A stretch of 64,000 nt of DNA from Rhizobium sp. Pop5 (GTDB lineage Bacteria > Pseudomonadota > Alphaproteobacteria > Rhizobiales > Rhizobiaceae), in assembly GCF_024721175.1 (NCBI RefSeq), contig NZ_CP099399.1, forward strand, positions 3,366,001 to 3,430,000. Reading direction: 5' to 3'. The translations under genes and the position numbers were made by a program. Position 1 is the stretch's first letter. The number at the start of each line of letters is the position of its first letter. The notes beneath the pieces were generated by a model. That model searched no databases. It had not been told where the DNA came from and saw only the letters and a program-made list of their open reading frames with translations. Shown here in pieces: positions 36,636-46,777 of this stretch.

Positions 36636-38839
36636 AAACGCCGAAAACAGTCCCTGAAGTAAAGCTTTCCTGGGAAATTTCGGCAGATGAAATCAAGGCG
36701 ATCCTTGCCGGCTCGCATTCCAATCCCTTTGCCGTCCTAGGTGTGCACCAGGCCGGCGACGCTTTCGTCACCCGGTGCTTCATTCCCGGCGCCGAAGAAG
36801 TAACCGCCATGACGCTCGACGGCAGCGTCATCGGCGAACTGAAGCAGCTCCATGGCGACGGCTTCTTCGCCGGACCGGTTTCGCTGACCAAGCTCCAGCC
36901 GGTGCGTTACCGCGCCCGGCGCGGCGATGGCGAATGGGCGGTGACCGATCCCTACAGCTTCGGTCCGGTGCTCGGACCGATGGATGACTATTACGCCCGC
37001 GAAGGCTCGCATCTGCGCCTGTTCGACAAGATGGGCGCCCACCTCATCAAGCATGACGGCGCCCAGGGCGTCCACTTCGCCGTCTGGGCGCCGAATGCGC
37101 AGCGCGTCTCCGTCGTCGGCGATTTCAACAATTGGGACGGCCGTCGCCACGTTATGCGCTTTCGCGCCGACAGCGGCATCTGGGAGATTTTCGCCCCCGA
37201 TGTACCGCTCGGCGTTGCCTATAAGTTCGAGATCCGCGGCCAGGACGGCGTCCTGCTGCCGCTGAAGGCCGATCCCTTCGCCCGCCGCAGCGAGCTCAGG
37301 CCGAAAACCGCTTCCATCGCCGCCGCCGAGCTGGAGCAGGTCTGGGAGGATGAAGCCCATCTGAAGCACTGGCGCGAAACCGACAAGCGCCGCCAGCCGA
37401 TCTCGATCTACGAGGTGCATGCCGCCTCCTGGCAGCGCCGGCAGGACGGCACCATGCTCTCCTGGGACGAACTCGCCTCGAACCTCATCCCCTATTGCGT
37501 CGACATGGGCTTCACCCATATCGAATTCCTGCCGATCACCGAGCATCCCTACGATCCCTCCTGGGGCTATCAGACGACCGGCCTTTACGCCCCGACGGCC
37601 CGCTTCGGCGAGCCGGAGGGTTTTGCCCGTTTCGTCAATGGCTGCCACAAGGTCGGCATCGGCGTCATTCTCGATTGGGTACCGGCGCATTTCCCGACCG
37701 ACGAACATGGTCTCGGCTGGTTCGATGGCACGGCGCTCTATGAGCACGAAGACCCGCGCAAGGGCTTCCACCCCGACTGGAACACGGCGATCTATAATTT
37801 CGGCCGCACCGAGGTCGTCTCCTATCTCGTCAACAATGCCCTCTACTGGGCGGAGAAATTCCATCTCGACGGCCTGCGTGTCGATGCCGTCGCCTCGATG
37901 CTCTACCTCGATTATTCCCGCAAACACGGCGAATGGATCCCGAACGAATATGGCGGCAACGAGAACCTCGAAGCCGTCCGCTTCTTGCAGGATCTCAACA
38001 TCCGCATCTACGGCCAGCACCCTAATGTCATGACCATCGCCGAGGAATCGACCTCATGGCCGAAGGTCTCCCAGCCCGTGCACGAAGGCGGCCTCGGCTT
38101 CGGCTTCAAGTGGAACATGGGCTTCATGCACGACACGCTGAGCTACATGAGCCGCGATCCCGTGCACCGCAGGCACCATCACAACGAGCTCACCTTCGGC
38201 CTGCTCTACGCCTATTCGGAGAATTTCGTGCTGCCGCTGTCGCATGACGAGGTCGTCCACGGAAAAGGCTCGCTGATTGCCAAGATGCCCGGCGACGACT
38301 GGCAGAAATTCGCCAATCTGCGCGCTTATTATGCCTATATGTGGGGCTATCCCGGCAAGAAATTGCTGTTCATGGGCCAGGAATTCGCCCAATGGAGCGA
38401 ATGGAGCGAAGCGAAGTCGCTTGACTGGAACCTGCTTCAGTACCGTATGCACGAGGGCATGCGCCGCCTGGTGCGCGACCTCAACTTCACCTATCGCAGC
38501 AAACCGGCGCTGCATGAGCGCGACTGCGAGGGTGACGGCTTCGAATGGCTGGTGGCCGACGACAGCGAGAATTCAGTCTTTGCCTGGTTGCGCAAGGCGC
38601 CCGGCCAGAAGCCCGTCGCCGTCATCACCAATTTCACCCCTGTTTACCGCGAGAACTATTCGATCCGCCTGCCGTCCGAAGGCCGCTGGCGGGAGATACT
38701 GAATACCGATGCCGATATTTACGGCGGCAGCGGCAAGGGCAATGGCGGGCGCGTGCAGGCCGTCAATGCCGGCGGCGAAATCACCTGCTCGATTACGCTG
38801 CCGCCTTTGGCAACGATCATGCTTGAACCTGAAAATTAA
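36632..38839 (+). CDS. glgB: 1,4-alpha-glucan branching enzyme
   Basis: A 735-aa GH13 enzyme that creates alpha-1,6 branches in glycogen. An N1 region and CBM48 (VHFAVWAPNAQRVSVVGDFN) are followed by the (beta/alpha)8 barrel with DWVPAHFP, the nucleophile region GLRVDAVASMLYLDYSR, and the LSHDEVVHGKGS catalytic-Asp region. Full N-terminal extension present, so long-form. ATG overlaps the glgP stop by 4 nt, so the genes are coupled. Confidence 0.96.
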   Translation: MKTPKTVPEVKLSWEISADEIKAILAGSHSNPFAVLGVHQAGDAFVTRCFIPGAEEVTAMTLDGSVIGELKQLHGDGFFAGPVSLTKLQPVRYRARRGDGEWAVTDPYSFGPVLGPMDDYYAREGSHLRLFDKMGAHLIKHDGAQGVHFAVWAPNAQRVSVVGDFNNWDGRRHVMRFRADSGIWEIFAPDVPLGVAYKFEIRGQDGVLLPLKADPFARRSELRPKTASIAAAELEQVWEDEAHLKHWRETDKRRQPISIYEVHAASWQRRQDGTMLSWDELASNLIPYCVDMGFTHIEFLPITEHPYDPSWGYQTTGLYAPTARFGEPEGFARFVNGCHKVGIGVILDWVPAHFPTDEHGLGWFDGTALYEHEDPRKGFHPDWNTAIYNFGRTEVVSYLVNNALYWAEKFHLDGLRVDAVASMLYLDYSRKHGEWIPNEYGGNENLEAVRFLQDLNIRIYGQHPNVMTIAEESTSWPKVSQPVHEGGLGFGFKWNMGFMHDTLSYMSRDPVHRRHHHNELTFGLLYAYSENFVLPLSHDEVVHGKGSLIAKMPGDDWQKFANLRAYYAYMWGYPGKKLLFMGQEFAQWSEWSEAKSLDWNLLQYRMHEGMRRLVRDLNFTYRSKPALHERDCEGDGFEWLVADDSENSVFAWLRKAPGQKPVAVITNFTPVYRENYSIRLPSEGRWREILNTDADIYGGSGKGNGGRVQAVNAGGEITCSITLPPLATIMLEPEN

Positions 38840-38857
38840 GACTGGTGGGAGGAGAAA

Positions 38858-40120
38858 ATGGTAGAAAAGCGTATTCAGCCACTTGCCCGCGATGCAATGG
38901 CCTATGTTCTGGCGGGCGGCAGGGGGAGCCGTCTCAAGGAACTCACCGACCGGCGCGCCAAGCCCGCCGTCTATTTCGGCGGCAAGGCTCGCATCATCGA
39001 TTTCGCTTTGTCGAACGCGTTGAACTCAGGCATTCGCCGCATCGGCGTCGCCACGCAATACAAGGCGCATTCGCTGATCCGCCACATGCAGCGCGGCTGG
39101 AACTTCTTCCGCCCGGAACGAAACGAAAGCTTCGACATCCTGCCCGCCTCGCAACGCGTTTCCGAAACGCAATGGTATGAAGGCACCGCCGACGCCGTTT
39201 ATCAGAACATCGATATTATCGAGGATTACGGCGTCGAATACATGGTCATCCTCGCCGGCGACCATGTCTATAAGATGGACTATGAATGGATGCTGCAGCA
39301 GCACGTCGATTCCGGCGCCGACGTCACCATCGGCTGCCTGGAAGTGCCGCGCATGGAAGCGGTGGGCTTCGGCGTCATGCATGTCGACCAAAAGGATAAT
39401 ATCATCGCCTTCGTCGAGAAGCCGGCCGATCCGCCTGCCATTCCCGACAAGCCCGATTTCGCGCTCGCCTCGATGGGCATCTATGTCTTCCACACGAAAT
39501 TCCTGCTCGACGCGCTGCGCCGCGACGCCGCCGACCCGAATTCGAGCCGCGATTTCGGCAAGGACATCATCCCCTATATCGTCCAGCACGGTAAGGCGGT
39601 CGCCCACCGCTTCGCCAAGTCCTGCGTCCGTTCCGATTTCGAGCACGAGCCCTACTGGCGCGACGTCGGCACGATCGATGCCTATTGGCAGGCCAATATC
39701 GACCTGACGGCGATCGTCCCGGAGCTCGACATCTACGACAAGTCCTGGCCGATCTGGACCTATGCCGAGATCACCCCGCCGGCGAAATTCGTCCATGACG
39801 ACGAGGACCGCCGCGGCTCGGCCACCTCCTCCGTCGTCTCGGGCGACTGCATCATCTCGGGCGCCAGCCTCAATAAGAGCCTGCTCTTCACCGGTGTCAG
39901 GGCCAATTCCTTTTCCAAGCTGGAAGGAGCGGTCATCCTGCCGAATGTGAAGATCGGAAGGCGCGCCCAGCTCAAGAACGTCGTGATCGACCATGGTGTC
40001 GTCATTCCGGAAGGCTTGGTCGTCGGCGAGGACCCCGAACTCGACGCCAAACGCTTCCGGCGGTCGGAAGGCGGCATCTGCCTGATCACGCAACCGATGA
40101 TCGACAAGCTGGATATCTGA
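38858..40120 (+). CDS. glgC: glucose-1-phosphate adenylyltransferase (ADP-glucose pyrophosphorylase)
   Basis: A 420-aa enzyme making ADP-glucose from ATP and glucose-1-phosphate, the committed, allosterically controlled step of bacterial glycogen synthesis. Nucleotide loop [23 protein letters not shown] (here cut across residues 14-36) and the substrate site VEKPADPP are visible, with the C-terminal left-handed beta-helix (about 300-420) carrying [17 protein letters not shown]. Agrobacterium-type enzymes are activated by fructose-6-P and pyruvate. GGAGG lies before the ATG. It follows glgB by 18 nt. Confidence 0.96.
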   Translation: MVEKRIQPLARDAMAYVLAGGRGSRLKELTDRRAKPAVYFGGKARIIDFALSNALNSGIRRIGVATQYKAHSLIRHMQRGWNFFRPERNESFDILPASQRVSETQWYEGTADAVYQNIDIIEDYGVEYMVILAGDHVYKMDYEWMLQQHVDSGADVTIGCLEVPRMEAVGFGVMHVDQKDNIIAFVEKPADPPAIPDKPDFALASMGIYVFHTKFLLDALRRDAADPNSSRDFGKDIIPYIVQHGKAVAHRFAKSCVRSDFEHEPYWRDVGTIDAYWQANIDLTAIVPELDIYDKSWPIWTYAEITPPAKFVHDDEDRRGSATSSVVSGDCIISGASLNKSLLFTGVRANSFSKLEGAVILPNVKIGRRAQLKNVVIDHGVVIPEGLVVGEDPELDAKRFRRSEGGICLITQPMIDKLDI

Positions 40121-40123
40121 CTT

Positions 40124-41566
40124 ATGAAAGTTCTTTCGGTTTCGTCCGAAGTCTTCCCTTTGATCAAGACAGGGGGCCTGGCCGATGTGTCCGGCGCCCT
40201 GCCCATTGCTCTGAAAGCCTTCGGGATCGAGACCAAGACCCTTCTGCCCGGCTATCCCGCCGTCATGAAGGTCATTCGCGATCCCGTCGCAAAACTCGAA
40301 TTTCCCGACCTGCTCGGTGAGCGGGCGACCGTGCTGGAGGTCCAGCACGAGGGCCTCGATCTGCTCGTCCTCGATGCGCCCGCCTATTACGACCGGCCGG
40401 GCGGTCCCTATCTCGATCCGCTCGGCAAGGACTTTCCCGACAACTGGCGCCGTTTCGCGGCTCTCTCGCTCGCAGCCTCCGAAATCGCCGCCGGCCTGCT
40501 GCCCGGCTGGCAGCCGGACCTGGTCCACACCCATGACTGGCAGGCCGCGCTGACGTCGGTCTATATGCGCTATTATCCGACGCCGGAACTGCCGAGCGTG
40601 CTGACGATCCACAACATCGCCTTCCAGGGCCAGTTCGGCCCTGAAATCTTTCCCGCCCTGCGGCTGCCAAGCCATGCCTTCGCTGTCGACGGCATCGAAT
40701 ATTACGGCACCATCGGCTTCCTCAAGGGCGGGTTGCAGACCGCCCACGCGATCACCACGGTCAGCCCGACCTATGCCGACGAGATCCTGACATCGGAATT
40801 CGGCATGGGGCTGGAGGGTGTCATCACCAGCCGCATCGACCATCTGCACGGCATCGTCAACGGCATCGACACCGATATCTGGAACCCAGCGACCGATCCC
40901 GTCGTCCACACTCATTATGGCCCGACGACGCTGAAGAACCGCGAGGAAAACCGCCGGTCGATCGCCGAGTTCTTCCACCTCGACAACGACGATGCCCCGA
41001 TCTTCTGCGTCATCAGCCGCCTCACCTGGCAGAAGGGCATGGATCTCGTCGCCAACGTCGCCGATGAGATCGTCGCCATGGGCGGCAAACTCGTTGTGCT
41101 CGGCTCGGGCGACGCGGCGCTCGAAGGCGCCCTGCTCGCCTCGGCCGCCCGCCATCCCGGTCGGATCGGCGTCTCGATCGGCTACAACGAGCCGATGTCG
41201 CACCTGATGCAGGCCGGCTGCGACGCGATCATCATTCCCTCGCGCTTCGAACCCTGCGGCCTCACACAGCTTTACGGCCTGCGCTACGGCTGCGTGCCGA
41301 TCGTCGCCCGCACCGGCGGCCTCAACGATACTGTCATCGACGCCAATCACGCCGCACTTGCGGCGAAAGTGGCAACGGGCATACAATTTGCACCCATAAC
41401 CGAAACGGGCATGCTACAGGCAATCCGCCGTGCGATGCATCTTTACGCGGACCGAAAACTCTGGACCCAATTGCAAAAGCAAGGCATGAAATCGGATGTC
41501 TCCTGGGAGAAGAGCGCCGAACGCTACGCTGCCCTCTATTCAAGCCTCGTCTCGAAAGGCATGTGA
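40124..41566 (+). CDS. glgA: glycogen synthase (ADP-glucose, GT5)
   Basis: A 480-aa glucosyltransferase that elongates alpha-1,4 chains. The N-terminal [13 protein letters not shown] motif (about 15-27) is the ADP-glucose-binding loop. HTHDWQAAL and the C-terminal [17 protein letters not shown] with the Glu and Cys of the family are present. Starts 3 nt after the glgC stop, so the pair is strongly coupled. Nothing unusual. Confidence 0.96.
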   Translation: MKVLSVSSEVFPLIKTGGLADVSGALPIALKAFGIETKTLLPGYPAVMKVIRDPVAKLEFPDLLGERATVLEVQHEGLDLLVLDAPAYYDRPGGPYLDPLGKDFPDNWRRFAALSLAASEIAAGLLPGWQPDLVHTHDWQAALTSVYMRYYPTPELPSVLTIHNIAFQGQFGPEIFPALRLPSHAFAVDGIEYYGTIGFLKGGLQTAHAITTVSPTYADEILTSEFGMGLEGVITSRIDHLHGIVNGIDTDIWNPATDPVVHTHYGPTTLKNREENRRSIAEFFHLDNDDAPIFCVISRLTWQKGMDLVANVADEIVAMGGKLVVLGSGDAALEGALLASAARHPGRIGVSIGYNEPMSHLMQAGCDAIIIPSRFEPCGLTQLYGLRYGCVPIVARTGGLNDTVIDANHAALAAKVATGIQFAPITETGMLQAIRRAMHLYADRKLWTQLQKQGMKSDVSWEKSAERYAALYSSLVSKGM

Positions 41567-43204
<1,638 letters not shown>

Positions 43205-43216
43205 TCCGGGGGGAGC

Positions 43217-45187
43217 ATGCGGGATAGCAATTCGGCGCGGGGCGCGATCGTCTTCGAGACCGGCGTCGAATTTGCCGCGTGGTCGCATCATGCCGCACAG
43301 ATCGAACTCTGCCTCTTCGAGGATGACGGCAACAGGGAATTCGCGCGCCTGCCGATGGCGCGCGATGGCAACCACATTCATCGTCTCTTTGTCGACGGCC
43401 TCAGGCAAGGCGCCCGCTACGGCTATCGCGCCGACGGCATCTATGCGCCCGACAACGGCCTCTGGTTCGATCCCTCCAAACTGCTGACCGATCCTTACGC
43501 GAAAGAGATCGACCGGCCGTTCCGTTACGATCCACGCCTCGGCATCTATGGCGAGGACAGCCAGGATCTGATGCCGAAGGCGATCGTCACCACCGATACC
43601 CCAGCTGCAATCGAAAAGCCGCTCTTCAAACCGGGCGGCTTTATCTATGAGGTGGCGGTTCGTCCTTTCACCATCCTTCACCCGGATGTGCCGGAGGCTC
43701 AGCGTGGCACCGTCGCAGCCCTTGCCCATCCCTCCGTCATCGCGCATCTGAAGCGGATCGGCGTCGATGCTGTCGAGCTGATGCCGATCACTGCCTGGAT
43801 CGACGAACGCCACCTGCCGCCGCTCGGCCTCACCAATGGCTGGGGCTATAATCCCGTCGGCCTGATGGCGCTCGATCCACGGCTTGTTCCCGGCGGCATG
43901 GCGGAACTGCGCGAGACGGTCGCGGCTCTCCACGCCGAAGGCATCGCGGTCATTCTCGACCTCGTCTTCAACCATACCGGCGAGAGCGATCGCTATGGCG
44001 CGACACTGTCGCTGCGCGGCCTCGACAACCTGCATTATTACCGTCACGCTCAGAACAGCCCCGGTGAACTCGTCAACGACACGGGCACCGGCAATACGAT
44101 CGCCTGTGATCACCCCGAGGTCAGGCGTCTCGTTATCGACAGCCTGCGTCATTTCGTGCTCAACGCCGGCGTCGACGGTTTTCGTTTCGATCTCGCCCCG
44201 GTCCTCGGCCGCACCGCCACGGGCTTCGAGCCCAATGGTACACTTGCGGCGATCCTGGCCGACGATGTGCTTGCCGACCGCGTCATGATTGCCGAACCCT
44301 GGGATATCGGCCCCGGCGGCTACCAGCTCGGCAATTTCCCGCGACCCTTCCTGGAATGGAACGACCGGGTTCGTGACGACCTGCGCTGCTACTGGCGCGG
44401 CGATCAATGGAAGACGGGTTCGCTCGCCACGGCGCTTGCCGGCTCCTCCGACATCTTCTCCCGCAATGACGGCAAGGATACCCGCAGCGTCAATTTCCTC
44501 GCCGCTCACGACGGCTTCACGCTGATCGACCTTGTCTCCTATGCCGGCAAGCACAACGATGCCAATGGCGAGCACAATCGCGACGGCCACAACGAGAACC
44601 ATTCCTGGAACAACGGCGTCGAGGGCGAAACCCACTATCCCAGCATCCGCAAGCGCCGGATCAACGACGTCATGGCGCTGATTTCGACGCTCTTTGCCAC
44701 TCGGGGCAGCATCATGCTGACGGCCGGCGACGAGGGCGGCCGCAGCCAGCGCGGTAACAACAATGCCTATTGTCAGGATAACGAGATCACCTGGCTGGAC
44801 TGGAAGACGCTGAACGAAGATCTTGTCGCCCACACCGCCTTCGTGTCAGGGCTGCGCCGCCGCTTCACCGCCTTTTGGGAAACCGGCTTCCTCTCCGGCG
44901 ATGGCGATGTCGAATGGATTTCGCTCTCTGGCGAAGCGATGACCGTCGCTGAATGGGAGACGCCGTCGCTCTCGACCCTCGGCATGCTGCTTGCGACCAG
45001 CGACCGCTCCTCTCGAGGCGAGCAGACCCGGCTTGCCGTGCTCTTCAACCGGTCGGACAGCCGCCAGATATTCACGCTTCCCTCGAAAGGCGAGGCCTGG
45101 CGGCAACTGACGCCGGAGGGGACAAAAAAAGCCGGTGCCGACGTTACCGTCGAGCCACGCTCCGTCGCCTTTTTCGTGGAAAAATGA
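43217..45187 (+). CDS. glgX: glycogen debranching enzyme GlgX
   Basis: A 656-aa GH13 isoamylase-type enzyme that hydrolyses alpha-1,6 branches of phosphorylase-limit dextrin. CBM48-like N-terminus (about 1-90), then the barrel with DLVFNHTGESDRYG, the nucleophile region VDGFRFDLAPVLGR and the Glu region MIAEPWDIGPGGYQ, and the third acid in FLAAHDGFTLIDLVSY. Starts 12 nt after pgm and closes the cluster. No obvious terminator follows; transcription may continue into maoC. Confidence 0.95.
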   Translation: MRDSNSARGAIVFETGVEFAAWSHHAAQIELCLFEDDGNREFARLPMARDGNHIHRLFVDGLRQGARYGYRADGIYAPDNGLWFDPSKLLTDPYAKEIDRPFRYDPRLGIYGEDSQDLMPKAIVTTDTPAAIEKPLFKPGGFIYEVAVRPFTILHPDVPEAQRGTVAALAHPSVIAHLKRIGVDAVELMPITAWIDERHLPPLGLTNGWGYNPVGLMALDPRLVPGGMAELRETVAALHAEGIAVILDLVFNHTGESDRYGATLSLRGLDNLHYYRHAQNSPGELVNDTGTGNTIACDHPEVRRLVIDSLRHFVLNAGVDGFRFDLAPVLGRTATGFEPNGTLAAILADDVLADRVMIAEPWDIGPGGYQLGNFPRPFLEWNDRVRDDLRCYWRGDQWKTGSLATALAGSSDIFSRNDGKDTRSVNFLAAHDGFTLIDLVSYAGKHNDANGEHNRDGHNENHSWNNGVEGETHYPSIRKRRINDVMALISTLFATRGSIMLTAGDEGGRSQRGNNNAYCQDNEITWLDWKTLNEDLVAHTAFVSGLRRRFTAFWETGFLSGDGDVEWISLSGEAMTVAEWETPSLSTLGMLLATSDRSSRGEQTRLAVLFNRSDSRQIFTLPSKGEAWRQLTPEGTKKAGADVTVEPRSVAFFVEK

Positions 45188-45278
45188 ACCCCTGGGTCCG
45201 CCCGGACGAATCCTTGTCGCAATCGTCATAAATGCGCGATAAGGCTTTGAAGTGGCGCGCTTATCTCACGAGGAATGC

Positions 45279-45767
45279 ATGGGCACGGAAATTTCACTCT
45301 CCGACGTGCGGGGATTGATCGGCATGGAAACAGGCCTTTCGGATTGGATCACCGTCGACCAGACGATGATCGACGCCTTCGCGGGAGCCACCGACGACCA
45401 TCAGTTCATTCATGTCGATCCGGAGCGCGCGGCGGCCGAGAGCCCCTTCGGCGGTACCATTGCCCATGGTTTCCTGACGCTGTCTCTGCTGTCGGCGATG
45501 AACTACAATTGCCTGCCGAAAGTGCGCGAGCAGACCATGGGCATCAATTATGGGTTCGATCGCGTCCGCTTCATGACGCCGGTGAAGAGTGGCGCCCGCG
45601 TCCGTGGTCGCTTCCTGCTCTCCGATGCCCGGTTCCGTGGCGGCGGCATGCTGATGACCACCTATGACGTGACCATCGAAATCGAAAACGAGAAGAAGCC
45701 GGCCCTGACGGCAAAATGGATCACCATCATCCAGTTCGATCCGAAGGACCGCCCCGAGGACGCCTGA
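45279..45767 (+). CDS. MaoC-like (R)-hotdog dehydratase
   Basis: A 162-aa hotdog-fold protein. The catalytic pair is in FAGATDDHQFIHVD (the Asp-x-x-x-x-His signature of hydratase 2) and IAHGFLTLSLLS follows it. Likely hydrates 2-enoyl-CoA or acts in polyhydroxyalkanoate or branched fatty-acid metabolism; exact substrate unknown. Start placed at the ATG at 45279 with GAGG upstream, since the 27-nt longer GTG start adds non-conserved residues. No fatty-acid genes are nearby. Confidence 0.85.
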   Translation: MGTEISLSDVRGLIGMETGLSDWITVDQTMIDAFAGATDDHQFIHVDPERAAAESPFGGTIAHGFLTLSLLSAMNYNCLPKVREQTMGINYGFDRVRFMTPVKSGARVRGRFLLSDARFRGGGMLMTTYDVTIEIENEKKPALTAKWITIIQFDPKDRPEDA

Positions 45768-45781
45768 GCAAAACGCTGCTC

Positions 45782-46183
45782 TTATTGCTCCGGCGAATTG
45801 AAGACCGCTTCGAGCGCGTGTCCGTCGGGATCGATAACGAAGGCGGCATAATAATGCGCGCCATAGTCGGGCCGCAGGCCGGGACCGCCATTGTCACGGC
45901 CGCCATGCGCGATCGCCGCCGCATGAAACTGATCGACCGCCGCGCGACTCGACGCGGCAAAAGCCAGATGAAAGCCCGGACCGGGCGGACGTTGGCCCTC
46001 CGGCCGATGCTTGATCGCCAGCTTGTCTCCACCACCGGGAGGGCCGTAGCCGACCGCCTGCCCCGTCTGCCCCGGCCTGATATCGTCCCAGACCCTGACA
46101 TAACCGAGCGCAGCGAAGGCAGCATCGTAAAATGCCGCCGACCGCTCGATATCGGAAACGCCGAGGGAAGCATGATGCAGCAT
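45782..46183 (-). CDS. VOC-family (glyoxalase/bleomycin-resistance fold) protein
   Basis: A 133-aa single-domain protein with two beta-alpha-beta-beta-beta modules. MLHHASLGVSDIERSAAFYD starts the first, and YAAFVIDPDGHALEAVFN ends the second, with the His5 and Glu near the C-terminus in metal-ligand positions. VOC members range from lyases to dioxygenases and antibiotic-binding proteins, so the function is open. Convergent with maoC. The upstream sox operon ends 45 nt away on the same strand. Confidence 0.82.
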   Translation of the reverse strand: MLHHASLGVSDIERSAAFYDAAFAALGYVRVWDDIRPGQTGQAVGYGPPGGGDKLAIKHRPEGQRPPGPGFHLAFAASSRAAVDQFHAAAIAHGGRDNGGPGLRPDYGAHYYAAFVIDPDGHALEAVFNSPEQ

Positions 46184-46228
46184 CTGTCTATCCCTTGAAC
46201 GGAGGACTATGCGGGAATTGCCTCGGCC

Positions 46229-46777
46229 TCAATGTCCCGCATCGCCAGCCGCTTCGGCCAGCAGTCCGAAGACGAAGTCCGAAAACGACCGCCAGCACTC
46301 GACCCGGAACGTGTCGTCTTCGGTGCGGAGCAGCACGATCTCCGCCTTGCCGAAAATCGTGCGCGATGCGGCGCCGACCGGAAAGGAATACAGCGACAGA
46401 TCCTGCGGGCAACCGGCCGAAAGCGTATCCTCCGCGCCTGGTCCCGAGACGATGATCGCGACATTGCGGTGGGAAACGTCGGTCGCCGAATGCAGCGCTC
46501 CGGCGCCGGCAAATATTGCCATCAGATCGGCGCCTGCCTCATCGATCACCAGCCACTCATCAGGCCCGATCCAGAGCACCGATCGGGCGCCGGCCCGGCT
46601 CGATGTCTTCGGGGCGGTCGGCACGGACACACCGAGAGCGGAGGAAAGTGCGGCGAGCGATTCCGCCGGCGCGCGCAGCGCTACCCGGCTCGCGGCCGGG
46701 GCCACCGTGAGCCGCACGTTTGCGGAGCCGCCGAGACGGCCGGCAAGCACGGGCTTGCGAATTGCGACATCAGCCAT
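46229..46777 (-). CDS. soxG: sarcosine oxidase gamma subunit
   Basis: About 182 aa from the ATG at 46777, which has a GGAAGGAGG site upstream. SoxG is related to the GcvT tetrahydrofolate domain and stabilises the heterotetramer. It overlaps the soxA stop by 8 nt. Family features include VLWIGPDEWLVI (about 66-77) and VSHRNVAIIVSGPGAEDTL. Last gene of soxBDAG. Size is typical. Confidence 0.9.
   Translation of the reverse strand: MADVAIRKPVLAGRLGGSANVRLTVAPAASRVALRAPAESLAALSSALGVSVPTAPKTSSRAGARSVLWIGPDEWLVIDEAGADLMAIFAGAGALHSATDVSHRNVAIIVSGPGAEDTLSAGCPQDLSLYSFPVGAASRTIFGKAEIVLLRTEDDTFRVECWRSFSDFVFGLLAEAAGDAGH

Noticed and set aside
39026-41386. 786-codon open frame on the minus strand
   Set aside because: Antisense to glgC and glgA, whose identities are certain; composition is typical of a shadow frame.
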